Source of the DNA: Desulfobacteraceae bacterium
Lineage (GTDB): Bacteria > Desulfobacterota > Desulfobacteria > Desulfobacterales > Desulfosarcinaceae
Length of the DNA stretch: 6,147 nt
Direction of reading: 5' to 3'
NCBI GenBank assembly: GCA_027031325.1
Contig: JALVRI010000184.1
Location: 1-6,147 of the forward strand
How positions within the stretch are numbered: position 1 is the first letter of the stretch; each line of letters begins with the position of its first letter. The translations under genes and the position numbers were made by a program. The notes under the pieces are model-generated. The model made no database searches and was not told where the DNA came from. It saw only the letters and a list, made by a program, of their open reading frames with translations. Of this stretch, positions 1-6,147 are shown one piece after another.

Positions 1-352
1 GGTGGGCGTCAGCATCCAGGGTTACGGCGCCTCTCTGTCCGTCGGCTTAGGGGTGCCGATTCCCATTCTCAACGAAGAGATGGCTGCTTACACCGGCGTG
101 TCCGACGAGGAATTGTTTACCCAGGTCGTCGATTACGGCCATGATTATCCTGCCGGAGAGGCCAAGAGCCTTGGACAGGTGAGTTACGCCGAGCTTAAAA
201 GCGGTAGTATCAAGTTGAACGGGCAATCTGTACCGACTGTTCCGCTTTCAAGTATGGTTAGGGCCAGGGAGATAGCCCGGATCCTGAAGCAGTGGATCGC
301 CGAAGGGGAATTTACCCTGGGACAGCCCCAGGAGACCCTGCCCGCCGGATAG
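1..352 (+). CDS. L-aspartate semialdehyde sulfurtransferase (DUF39/HcyBio family), C-terminal part
   Basis: This is the 3' end of a gene that starts left of the window; the GTG at position 2 is an internal valine codon, not a start. About 116 residues are visible, ending in TAG at 350-352. The sequence matches the C-terminal part of the DUF39/HcyBio family: a glycine-rich GVSIQGYGASLSVGLGVPIP stretch, then NEEMAAYTGVSDEEL, a VVDYGHDYP segment, GQVSYAELKSG, and a PLSSMVRAREIARILKQWI helix near the end. Known members in methanogens and sulfate reducers convert aspartate semialdehyde plus reduced sulfur to homocysteine in the cytoplasm, together with a small NIL/ferredoxin-domain partner. That partner is not downstream here. 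No CBS domain follows the core, so this is the short architecture. The proposed catalytic cysteines lie in the unseen N-terminal part, so activity cannot be judged. Family assignment is confident; the exact reaction is inferred from characterised homologues. Confidence 0.85.
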   Translation, partial: VGVSIQGYGASLSVGLGVPIPILNEEMAAYTGVSDEELFTQVVDYGHDYPAGEAKSLGQVSYAELKSGSIKLNGQSVPTVPLSSMVRAREIARILKQWIAEGEFTLGQPQETLPAG

Positions 353-404
353 AAGTGAGCAACCAGGTCAGGATCCTTTCAGCGGCTTGACGGCGATGTA
401 TGTC

Positions 405-459
405 AGGAGGGACCCGGTGGTTCCAAATGAGACGGGATGCAGCCAAGATTGAATTATGA
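405..459 (+). promoter_or_regulatory. Strong Shine-Dalgarno and mini-ORF leader before thpR
   Basis: The spacer before thpR holds a perfect AGGAGG at 405-410. It is too far from the thpR ATG at 456 to serve it directly. It is well spaced (six bases) for a GTG at 417, which would encode VVPNETGCSQD and stop at TGA 450-452, three bases before the thpR ATG. A second small frame, from ATG 427 (or ATG 400), ends at TGA 457-459, overlapping the thpR start as ATGA. Ribosomes terminating here could re-initiate at thpR, which itself has no clear Shine-Dalgarno. The sequence elements are seen directly; the coupling role is inference. Confidence 0.35.
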
Positions 460-1028
460 GCGACAAGGTACGTGCCTTTCTGGCTATTGAAATTCCCCCG
501 GAGGTGGCCCGCAAGCTGGCCGATTTGAAGTACAGGCTGGCGCCCGAACTTGCCGGTGTGAGATGGGTTCCGGCAGGCAATATCCATATGACCGTCAAGT
601 TCCTGGGAGATATTGTCTTGCCAATGACAGAGGCCGTTTCCGGTGTTATGTCGGAAATGGCCGGCAGGGAGCCCATCCGGCTGGAGGCCAGGGGTTTGGG
701 AGTTTTCCCGGGCTTGAAACGCCCCCGGGTGCTATGGGCCGGACTGGACGGTGAAACAGAGGCCCTTGCCGGTTTGGCACAGGAATTGGACGAACGCATG
801 GAACGGCTTGGATTCCGGAAAGAGTCCCGAAAATTCCATCCCCACCTTACCCTGGGAAGGTTTAAGCCCAAGGCCCCTGTTCCGTCCGGCCTGGCAACTT
901 TGTTGCGACGGGTTTCTGATTTCGGGCCCCTGCCATTTCGGGCTGCAAGCCTTGTTCTTTTCAAGAGCGACCTGCGTTCCGGCGGCCCGGTTTACACGCC
1001 ACTTTCAAAAGTTGAGTTCGGCACCTGA
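456..1028 (+). CDS. thpR: RNA 2',3'-cyclic phosphodiesterase (2H/LigT family)
   Basis: This 190-residue cytoplasmic protein is normal length for the ThpR/LigT branch of the 2H phosphoesterase superfamily. These enzymes hydrolyse 2',3'-cyclic phosphate RNA ends to 2'-phosphates, and some members show 2'-5' RNA ligase activity in vitro. Both catalytic HxTx motifs are present: H44-M-T46-V, followed by KFLGD, and H130-L-T132-L, followed by GRFK. Other family marks are the N-terminal RAFLAIEIP strand and the FPGLKRPRVLWAGL segment at about residues 84-97. The ATG at 456 is the first start after an in-frame TGA at 450-452 and gives the expected N-terminus. No good Shine-Dalgarno sits directly upstream; translation may be coupled to the mini-ORFs before it. 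recA starts 38 bases downstream, so the two are probably co-transcribed. The physiological RNA substrate is unknown for most bacterial members. Confidence 0.93.
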   Translation: MSDKVRAFLAIEIPPEVARKLADLKYRLAPELAGVRWVPAGNIHMTVKFLGDIVLPMTEAVSGVMSEMAGREPIRLEARGLGVFPGLKRPRVLWAGLDGETEALAGLAQELDERMERLGFRKESRKFHPHLTLGRFKPKAPVPSGLATLLRRVSDFGPLPFRAASLVLFKSDLRSGGPVYTPLSKVEFGT

Positions 1029-1039
1029 GACAAGTGCCG
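1019..1039 (+). repeat. Intercistronic inverted repeat around the thpR stop
   Basis: CGGCAC at 1019-1024 and GTGCCG at 1034-1039 are perfect 6-base complementary arms around a 9-base loop, and the loop contains the thpR TGA stop. No T-run follows, so it does not look like an intrinsic terminator. It could shape thpR-recA mRNA processing or limit translation between the genes. The arms are seen directly; a function is not shown. Confidence 0.4.
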
Positions 1040-1053
1040 CTTTGAAGCTGATT

Positions 1054-1060
1054 GGGAGGA
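1054..1060 (+). promoter_or_regulatory. recA ribosome binding site
   Basis: GGGAGGA lies six bases before the recA ATG at 1067, an optimal spacing. It is much stronger than the site in front of thpR, which fits RecA being the abundant product of the pair. It fixes the recA start. Confidence 0.8.
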
Positions 1061-1066
1061 TAAAAG

Positions 1067-2092
<1,026 letters not shown>

Positions 2093-2192
2093 ATCCTTTC
2101 TCCGGCATGGGTACTTCACCAAATTCAATGACACAACAGGATCCCGGAACAACAAAAGAATAAGATACCCTGGAGTAAAAGAACAACCCAAT

Positions 2193-2196
2193 GGAG
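2193..2196 (+). promoter_or_regulatory. Shine-Dalgarno deciding the alaS start
   Basis: GGAG at 2193-2196 lies six bases before the ATG at 2203, normal spacing. The other candidate ATG at 2191 overlaps this site, and its nearest purine-rich element (GGAG at 2172-2175) is 15 bases away, which is too far. This favours initiation at 2203. Confidence 0.5.
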
Positions 2197-2202
2197 CAAT
2201 CG

Positions 2203-4851
2203 ATGACAGGTAACGAAATCCGCAGTCTTTTTCTGGAGTACTTTGAGAAGCGCGGCCATAAGGTCGTTCGCAGTTCGTCACTGGTTCCGCCGGATGACCC
2301 GACCCTTCTTTTCACGAATGCCGGAATGGTCCAGTTCAAGCGGGTCTTTCTGGGCGAAGACAAACGTGATTACTTACGGGCCGCCACCTCACAAAAATGC
2401 GTACGGGCCGGTGGCAAGCACAACGACCTGGAAAATGTAGGTTACACCGCCAGGCATCATACTTTTTTTGAAATGCTGGGCAATTTTTCCTTTGGTGACT
2501 ACTTCAAGGAAGATGCCGTCGTTTTTGCATGGGACCTGCTCACAAACGGTTACGGCCTGCCGGCTGACAAGCTGTGGGCCTCGGTTTACCTGGAAGATGA
2601 CGAGGCCTATGATCTGTGGCATCAAAAGATAGGCATTCCCGCCGAGCGCATAGTGCGCCTGGGGGAAGAAGACAACTTCTGGGCCATGGGTGATACCGGG
2701 CCTTGTGGGCCATGCAGTGAAATTCATCTTGATCGCGGGCAGGACCACGGATGTGGAAAGCCGGACTGCGGTGTCGACTGTGACTGCGATCGTTTTCTAG
2801 AAATCTGGAACCTGGTCTTCATGCAGTTCAACCGGGATGCAGACGGAAAAATGACTCCCTTGCCCAAGCCGAGCATCGACACCGGCATGGGACTTGAGCG
2901 ACTGGCATCGGTCCTCCAGAATGTGGCTACCAACTTCGACACCGATTTGATCAGGCCGATCATAGCCACATGCGAGGAATTGGCTCAGAAGCCCTTCGGC
3001 CACGACAGGCAAGTTGACGTGGCCATGAAGGTCATTGCCGACCACAGCCGGGCTGCGGCTTTCCTGATTGGTGACGGCGTTTTGCCCTCCAACGAAGGTC
3101 GCGGTTACGTGCTTAGGCGCATCATGCGGCGAGCCATAAGGTACGGCCGTAACATCGGACTGGATCGACCTTTCCTCCACCAGACGGCACGCACGGTTTT
3201 CGAGATAATGCGTCCGGCTTATCCCGAGCTTTCCGATGCCGCGGCTTTCATTACCAACGTGATCGAAAACGAAGAGATCCGTTTTACCGAGACCCTGGAC
3301 CACGGCCTGAAGCTGCTCAATGACGCCCTGGCTGAAATGGAGGCCAAGGGACAGACCAGGGTCGCTGGGGGGCTCATCTTCAAGCTCTATGATACTTACG
3401 GTTTTCCGGTCGACATCGTCCAGGACGTTGTGCGCGACAAGGGGTTGGAGCTGGATCTGGATGGATTCGGGCAACTGATGGAACAGCAACGCTCCCGTTC
3501 ACGGTCGGTAGCCGCTTTTGCAAATATCGGCGATGCCTACAAAGAGCTTGCATCCCAGGGCGTCAAACCGGAATTCAGTGGTTACGGTCGTCTCGAGGAT
3601 AGTTCCGAGATTTTGCTCCTGGTCCAAAACGGTAAGGCCATCGAGCGCGCAGGGCAGGGTGAGCAGGTTGAAGTTGTGGTCGCCCGGACGCCATTTTATG
3701 CTGAATCCGGAGGTCAAGTCGGTGATACGGGTCTTTTGACAGCTCCCGGGGTAACGGCCGAGGTTATGAACACGGTGAAAGATCCGGCCGGGCTCGTGAT
3801 TCACCATTGCAGGATCGAAAGCGGCCAACTGGCAAAGGGGCAGCAGGTTGATCTGAAGGTCGATCAGGCCAGGCGCAGGGCAACGGCCCTGAACCACACG
3901 GCCACCCATATCCTCCATGCTGTCTTGCGCCAGGTGCTCGGTGATCATGTCAAACAGGCCGGATCCCTGGTCGCTCCGGACAGGTTGCGCTTCGATTTCA
4001 CCCATTTCGCTCAGGTAGAAGTGGAAACTCTGGAGCAGATAGAAAAACTGGTCAATGAGCGCATCAGGCAAAATGTTGCCGTGGAAGTTACGGAGATGGA
4101 CATGGAAGAGGCCATCGAGGAAGGAGCGACCGCCCTTTTCGAGGAAAAATATGGCGAGCGGGTGAGGGTGGTAGCCTTGGCCGATTTCAGCAAGGAACTT
4201 TGCGGCGGGACCCATACCCGTCGAACCGGGGATATTGGTTTTTTCAAGATCCTTGCTGAATCCAGCGTTGCTTCAGGGATCAGGCGGATCGAGGCCGTGA
4301 CCGGCCAGGAAGCCCTGGCGGCGGTACAGGCCACAGAACGTGTCGTCCAGCAAGCCTGCCGGTTGCTGCGCGAAAAGCCCTCCGCTTTGGCCGGCAGGAT
4401 AGAACAATTGCTGGCCGGCCATAAAAAGGCCGAAAAGCAGATCGAACGGCTCAAGGCCGAACTGGCTGAATCAAGGGCCGCCGCAACCGAGGATGCCATC
4501 CGTCGGATCAAAGGTCTAGCGGCCATGGTACAGAGGGTCGAGGCTGACAGTCCTGCAGCCCTGCGGGACTTGGCCGACAAGTTCAGGAACAAGCTGAAGT
4601 CGGGGGTTGTCGTTCTGGGTACGGCGGTGGACAAAAAGGCCTTTTTGGTGGCCATGGTGAGCAAGGATGTTGCCGGAAAAATCCACGCCGGGCAAATTGT
4701 CAAGGAGATAGCCCCGATTGTGGGCGGCGGTGGCGGCGGTCGGCCGGATATGGCCCAGGCCGGAGGCAGTAAGCCCGGCAACTTGGATCAGGCCCTGGAA
4801 AAGGCCTGGCAAGTCATTGAATCCATGGCCGGCACATTGCCAGATGGTTAG
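2203..4851 (+). CDS. alaS: Alanyl-tRNA synthetase
   Basis: AlaRS attaches alanine to tRNA-Ala in the cytoplasm and clears mischarged serine and glycine. From ATG 2203 the protein has 882 residues, full length for the family; ATG 2191 would add four residues (MEQS). I prefer 2203 because of its well-spaced GGAG and because homologues commonly start MTGNEIR. The class II catalytic domain comes first: motif 1 region FTNAGMVQFK at 37-46, motif 2 region around RHHTFFEMLGNFSFGDYF at 84-101, motif 3 GMGLERL at 228-234. A cysteine cluster (C184, C189, C193, C195) follows GPCGPCSEI, as in many bacterial AlaRSs. The editing domain carries its metal ligands H565 and H569 (HTATH) and C667 and H671 (CGGTH). 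A charged, probably coiled-coil segment at about 715-770 leads to the C-Ala domain with its glycine-rich loop at 841-846 followed by RPDMAQAGG. The final TAG overlaps the stop of the convergent gene. Confidence 0.98.
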   Translation: MTGNEIRSLFLEYFEKRGHKVVRSSSLVPPDDPTLLFTNAGMVQFKRVFLGEDKRDYLRAATSQKCVRAGGKHNDLENVGYTARHHTFFEMLGNFSFGDYFKEDAVVFAWDLLTNGYGLPADKLWASVYLEDDEAYDLWHQKIGIPAERIVRLGEEDNFWAMGDTGPCGPCSEIHLDRGQDHGCGKPDCGVDCDCDRFLEIWNLVFMQFNRDADGKMTPLPKPSIDTGMGLERLASVLQNVATNFDTDLIRPIIATCEELAQKPFGHDRQVDVAMKVIADHSRAAAFLIGDGVLPSNEGRGYVLRRIMRRAIRYGRNIGLDRPFLHQTARTVFEIMRPAYPELSDAAAFITNVIENEEIRFTETLDHGLKLLNDALAEMEAKGQTRVAGGLIFKLYDTYGFPVDIVQDVVRDKGLELDLDGFGQLMEQQRSRSRSVAAFANIGDAYKELASQGVKPEFSGYGRLEDSSEILLLVQNGKAIERAGQGEQVEVVVARTPFYAESGGQVGDTGLLTAPGVTAEVMNTVKDPAGLVIHHCRIESGQLAKGQQVDLKVDQARRRATALNHTATHILHAVLRQVLGDHVKQAGSLVAPDRLRFDFTHFAQVEVETLEQIEKLVNERIRQNVAVEVTEMDMEEAIEEGATALFEEKYGERVRVVALADFSKELCGGTHTRRTGDIGFFKILAESSVASGIRRIEAVTGQEALAAVQATERVVQQACRLLREKPSALAGRIEQLLAGHKKAEKQIERLKAELAESRAAATEDAIRRIKGLAAMVQRVEADSPAALRDLADKFRNKLKSGVVVLGTAVDKKAFLVAMVSKDVAGKIHAGQIVKEIAPIVGGGGGGRPDMAQAGGSKPGNLDQALEKAWQVIESMAGTLPDG
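4823..4847. repeat. Imperfect hairpin at the convergent 3' ends
   Basis: CCAT (4823-4826) pairs with ATGG (4844-4847), and after a two-base bulge CCGGCA (4829-4834) pairs with TGCCAG (4838-4843) around a three-base loop. On the plus strand there is one C-A mismatch; on the minus strand the same position is a G-U wobble, so it folds better in the transcript of the cheX-like gene, just after its stop. No T-run follows on either side and it lies inside alaS coding sequence, so a termination role is weakly supported. Confidence 0.2.
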
Positions 4852-5312
4852 TGGGAGTTGGCTTTCAAGGCCACTTCGATTACCATTTGCCCCTTTTCAG
4901 TCTTGCAGGGAATTGTGATGATCGGGATTCCGGAAGGGTAGGAGACCTTGTGCCTGCCCACGACGACACTGGGAACCGAGATCGAGTTGTTGCCTTCCGG
5001 AAAGTCGGTTTTCGCGTTGCCGGCGATCATGTTGGCAATTTCGCCGATGGCATCAGTGCAATTATCATCAATCTCGGTGACAGGTTCCCCCACCAGAGCC
5101 CCTACCAATTCCATTGCCACTTCGTTTGACAGGCTTATGACCACACATCCGGTAACATCACCGGAAAGCCCGATGATGCTGCTTATTTCGTGCGGCGCTT
5201 GCTTGTCTTTCTTGAGGCTTGGTTTACCCAGCTTGAAGGGTATCTCTATCATCGTTTCGAACAGGTTACGGACCGCTTTTATGAAAGGGTTGATATAGTT
5301 GACATCGATCAC
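4848..5312 (-). CDS. cheX: CheX-type chemotaxis phosphatase domain protein
   Basis: This is a small cytoplasmic one-domain protein of the CheX/CheC-related phosphatases, which dephosphorylate the response regulator CheY-P. From GTG 5312 it has 154 residues, a typical CheX length. The N-terminus VNYINPFIKAVRNLFETM is the classic CheX opening helix. The middle carries IIGLSGDVTGCVVISLS, and the active-site helix DAIGEIANMIAGNAK contains E91 and N94, the ExxN pair used in catalysis by characterised CheX. The frame also stays open upstream to ATG 5411, which would add 33 residues with no CheX resemblance; I prefer GTG 5312, preceded 11 bases away by AGGGAGG. It lies after dapB on the same strand with a gap of about 140 bases and converges on alaS. 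No CheY, CheA or receptor gene is nearby, so its partner is unknown. It may act on a response regulator outside chemotaxis. The fold is well supported; the role is inferred. Confidence 0.8.
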   Translation of the reverse strand: MIDVNYINPFIKAVRNLFETMIEIPFKLGKPSLKKDKQAPHEISSIIGLSGDVTGCVVISLSNEVAMELVGALVGEPVTEIDDNCTDAIGEIANMIAGNAKTDFPEGNNSISVPSVVVGRHKVSYPSGIPIITIPCKTEKGQMVIEVALKANSH

Positions 5313-5323
5313 TTGCTGCCTTG

Positions 5324-5330
5324 CCTCCCT
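5324..5330 (-). promoter_or_regulatory. Probable ribosome binding site of the cheX-like gene
   Basis: On the minus strand AGGGAGG occurs at 5330-5324, 11 bases before the GTG at 5312. Spacing is slightly long but the match is strong. The alternative ATG at 5411 has only a G-run more than ten bases upstream. Confidence 0.45.
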
Positions 5331-5386
5331 GTTTGATGCATTCCGGGTTGCAGTTTCTCCTTGGGTGATGACGACGCTTTTGCCGG

Positions 5387-5406
5387 CCGGGCCTGTCGTG
5401 GCCCGG
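5387..5406 (-). repeat. GC-rich hairpin between dapB and the cheX-like gene
   Basis: CCGGGCC (5387-5393) and GGCCCGG (5400-5406) form a perfect all-GC 7-base-pair stem with a six-base loop. It lies about 50 bases after the dapB stop in the direction of transcription. No U-run follows, so it is not a standard intrinsic terminator. It could stabilise the dapB 3' end, pause polymerase or act in the leader of the cheX-like gene. If translation began at ATG 5411 the hairpin would sit within the first codons, which argues further for the downstream GTG start. Confidence 0.45.
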
Positions 5407-5453
5407 TACATTCATAAAATCGGCCCCCGCACTGATAACTTTACCTCTAAAAT

Positions 5454-6147
5454 TCACACTGCCTCCCGCAGAACGTCGATCATTGAAAAAACCCTTCCTT
5501 TGGCCCCTTCGGCCAGTCTGGCTGAAAGGAAGCCAACTGCGTCCAGGGTGCCCTCGGCATAAACCCGGCGACCGTTTACATTGTGGACAAAGCGAAACGT
5601 AACGGTTTTGTCGGGTGAAACCAGGGTGTAGGTATGCCAGCCATGTCCGCTCAGAAATTGCTCCGGGATTCTGAGCCGGTTTTTCTGGACTTCAGGATCA
5701 CGCACCATGATGATATCTTCGGCCGCATAATCTATTCCCATCTTATTGAAATATTGTACCATCGCCTTGGCCGTGCCGCTGGTGTCGGCCTTGCCGGATT
5801 GGTGGCTTTCTTCGATGGTCAGGCTATAACCCTTGAAAATACCAGGGAAGTTTTCAGCCGCGTATTCCATCATGGCCTGAAACCCGACGATCTGCTTGGC
5901 CATATTGGGTGCTATGACTGCCACCGTGGAGGATTTTTCGACGGTGGCCACCAGTTGGCGGCGATCTCCGCCGGTGGTTCCCATCACGAAAGGCAGGTTG
6001 TTGCGGCAGTAAAACTCGGCATTGGAATTGACGGCTGCTGGGTGGGTGTAGTCTATGCAAATGGGAAGCTGGTTGTCGGTGTCGATTGCGGTAAGCAGTC
6101 TTTGCCGCTTTTCCGGCCTGATGAGCTCAAACTCGAACTTATCCACT
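5454..6147 (-). CDS. dapB: 4-hydroxy-tetrahydrodipicolinate reductase, plant-type, N-terminus missing
   Basis: DapB reduces 4-hydroxy-tetrahydrodipicolinate with NAD(P)H in the lysine and diaminopimelate pathway, in the cytoplasm. About 230 residues are visible, ending in TGA at 5456-5454; the N-terminal part with the Rossmann GxxGxxG motif lies right of the window, so the GTG at 6146 is not the start. Visible marks are CIDYTHPAAVNSNAEFYC, the cofactor-side FVMGTTGGDR segment, PNMAKQIVGF, the active-site run ESHQSGK followed by SGTA, FVHNVNGRRVYAEGTLDAV, and the ending MIDVLREA. The active site has His (5802-5804), Gln (5799-5801) and Lys (5790-5792), i.e. HQxxK where the E. coli enzyme has HHxxK, and it is one residue shorter before SGTA. 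This pattern and the surrounding sequence match the plant-type DapB subfamily also found in some bacteria, including Desulfobacterota. The catalytic His and Lys are retained, so activity is expected. The cheX-like gene follows on the same strand. Confidence 0.93.
   Translation of the reverse strand, partial: VDKFEFELIRPEKRQRLLTAIDTDNQLPICIDYTHPAAVNSNAEFYCRNNLPFVMGTTGGDRRQLVATVEKSSTVAVIAPNMAKQIVGFQAMMEYAAENFPGIFKGYSLTIEESHQSGKADTSGTAKAMVQYFNKMGIDYAAEDIIMVRDPEVQKNRLRIPEQFLSGHGWHTYTLVSPDKTVTFRFVHNVNGRRVYAEGTLDAVGFLSARLAEGAKGRVFSMIDVLREAV

Noticed and set aside
387..415. Possible sigma-70 promoter before thpR, with TTGACG at 387-392
   Set aside because: No sequence resembling a -10 box occurs at 16-18 bases downstream; that stretch is GC-rich (around GGGACC).
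2107..2163. 18-codon reading frame (MGTSPNSMTQQDPGTTKE) between recA and alaS
   Set aside because: No Shine-Dalgarno precedes the ATG at 2107 and the peptide has no recognisable family; it is likely chance.
2128..2166. Possible promoter before alaS, ATGACA at 2128-2133 with TAAGAT at 2161-2166
   Set aside because: The spacing is 27 bases, far too long for sigma-70, and the -10 match is only four of six.
4011..4781. Long minus-strand open frame opposite the 3' part of alaS
   Set aside because: It is a composition-driven shadow of alaS; the serine/alanine/proline-rich translation has no domain.
5340..5410. Resemblance of the dapB to cheX-like spacer (minus strand CACGACAGG near the hairpin) to a cyclic-di-GMP-I riboswitch
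   Set aside because: Only a short CACGACAGG-like string matches; the conserved GACGCAAAGCC core and the second conserved helix are not present.
5313..5411. 33-residue N-terminal extension of the CheX-like protein from ATG 5411
   Set aside because: The extension has no similarity to the family, contains the strong GC hairpin, and lacks a good ribosome site, while the GTG at 5312 has AGGGAGG upstream and gives the usual N-terminus.

Overview
The window reads as a stretch of core chromosome from an anaerobic, probably sulfate-reducing member of the Desulfobacterota (the old Deltaproteobacteria). This is inferred from gene content and protein character. A DUF39-type homocysteine synthesis enzyme and a plant-type DapB together are characteristic of that group and of some other strict anaerobes. 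The RecA and AlaRS sequences look like those of ordinary Gram-negative bacteria. Composition is moderately GC-rich by eye and even across the window, and nothing looks recently transferred.

Layout, plus strand: (1) positions 1-352, the C-terminal end of an L-aspartate semialdehyde sulfurtransferase (DUF39/HcyBio family) that begins outside the window; (2) 353-455, a short spacer with a strong Shine-Dalgarno sequence and tiny reading frames that run up to the next start codon; (3) 456-1028, thpR, an RNA 2',3'-cyclic phosphodiesterase of the 2H/LigT family; (4) 1067-2092, recA; (5) a gap of about 110 bases with no recX; (6) 2203-4851 (or 2191-4851), alaS, alanyl-tRNA synthetase. Minus strand, converging on alaS: (7) 4848-5312, a stand-alone CheX-type CheY-P phosphatase domain; (8) 5454-6147, the 3' part of a plant-type dapB whose N-terminus lies beyond the right edge. 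The alaS and cheX-like stop codons overlap in the four bases TTAG at 4848-4851.

The close spacing of thpR, recA and alaS suggests co-transcription, joining RNA end processing, recombinational repair and tRNA charging. This is a housekeeping association, not a dedicated pathway. The two edge genes are linked metabolically: the DUF39 enzyme uses aspartate semialdehyde to make homocysteine, and DapB acts two steps after aspartate semialdehyde in lysine/diaminopimelate synthesis. They are on opposite strands and not adjacent, so shared regulation is not implied. The CheX-like gene has no chemotaxis neighbours here.

I found no RNA genes, mobile elements, CRISPR arrays or convincing sigma-70 promoters, and no good candidate for an undescribed system. 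The points worth a second look are small regulatory architectures: the leader in front of thpR, a hairpin around the thpR stop codon, the missing recX, the overlapping convergent stops, and a strong hairpin between dapB and the cheX-like gene.
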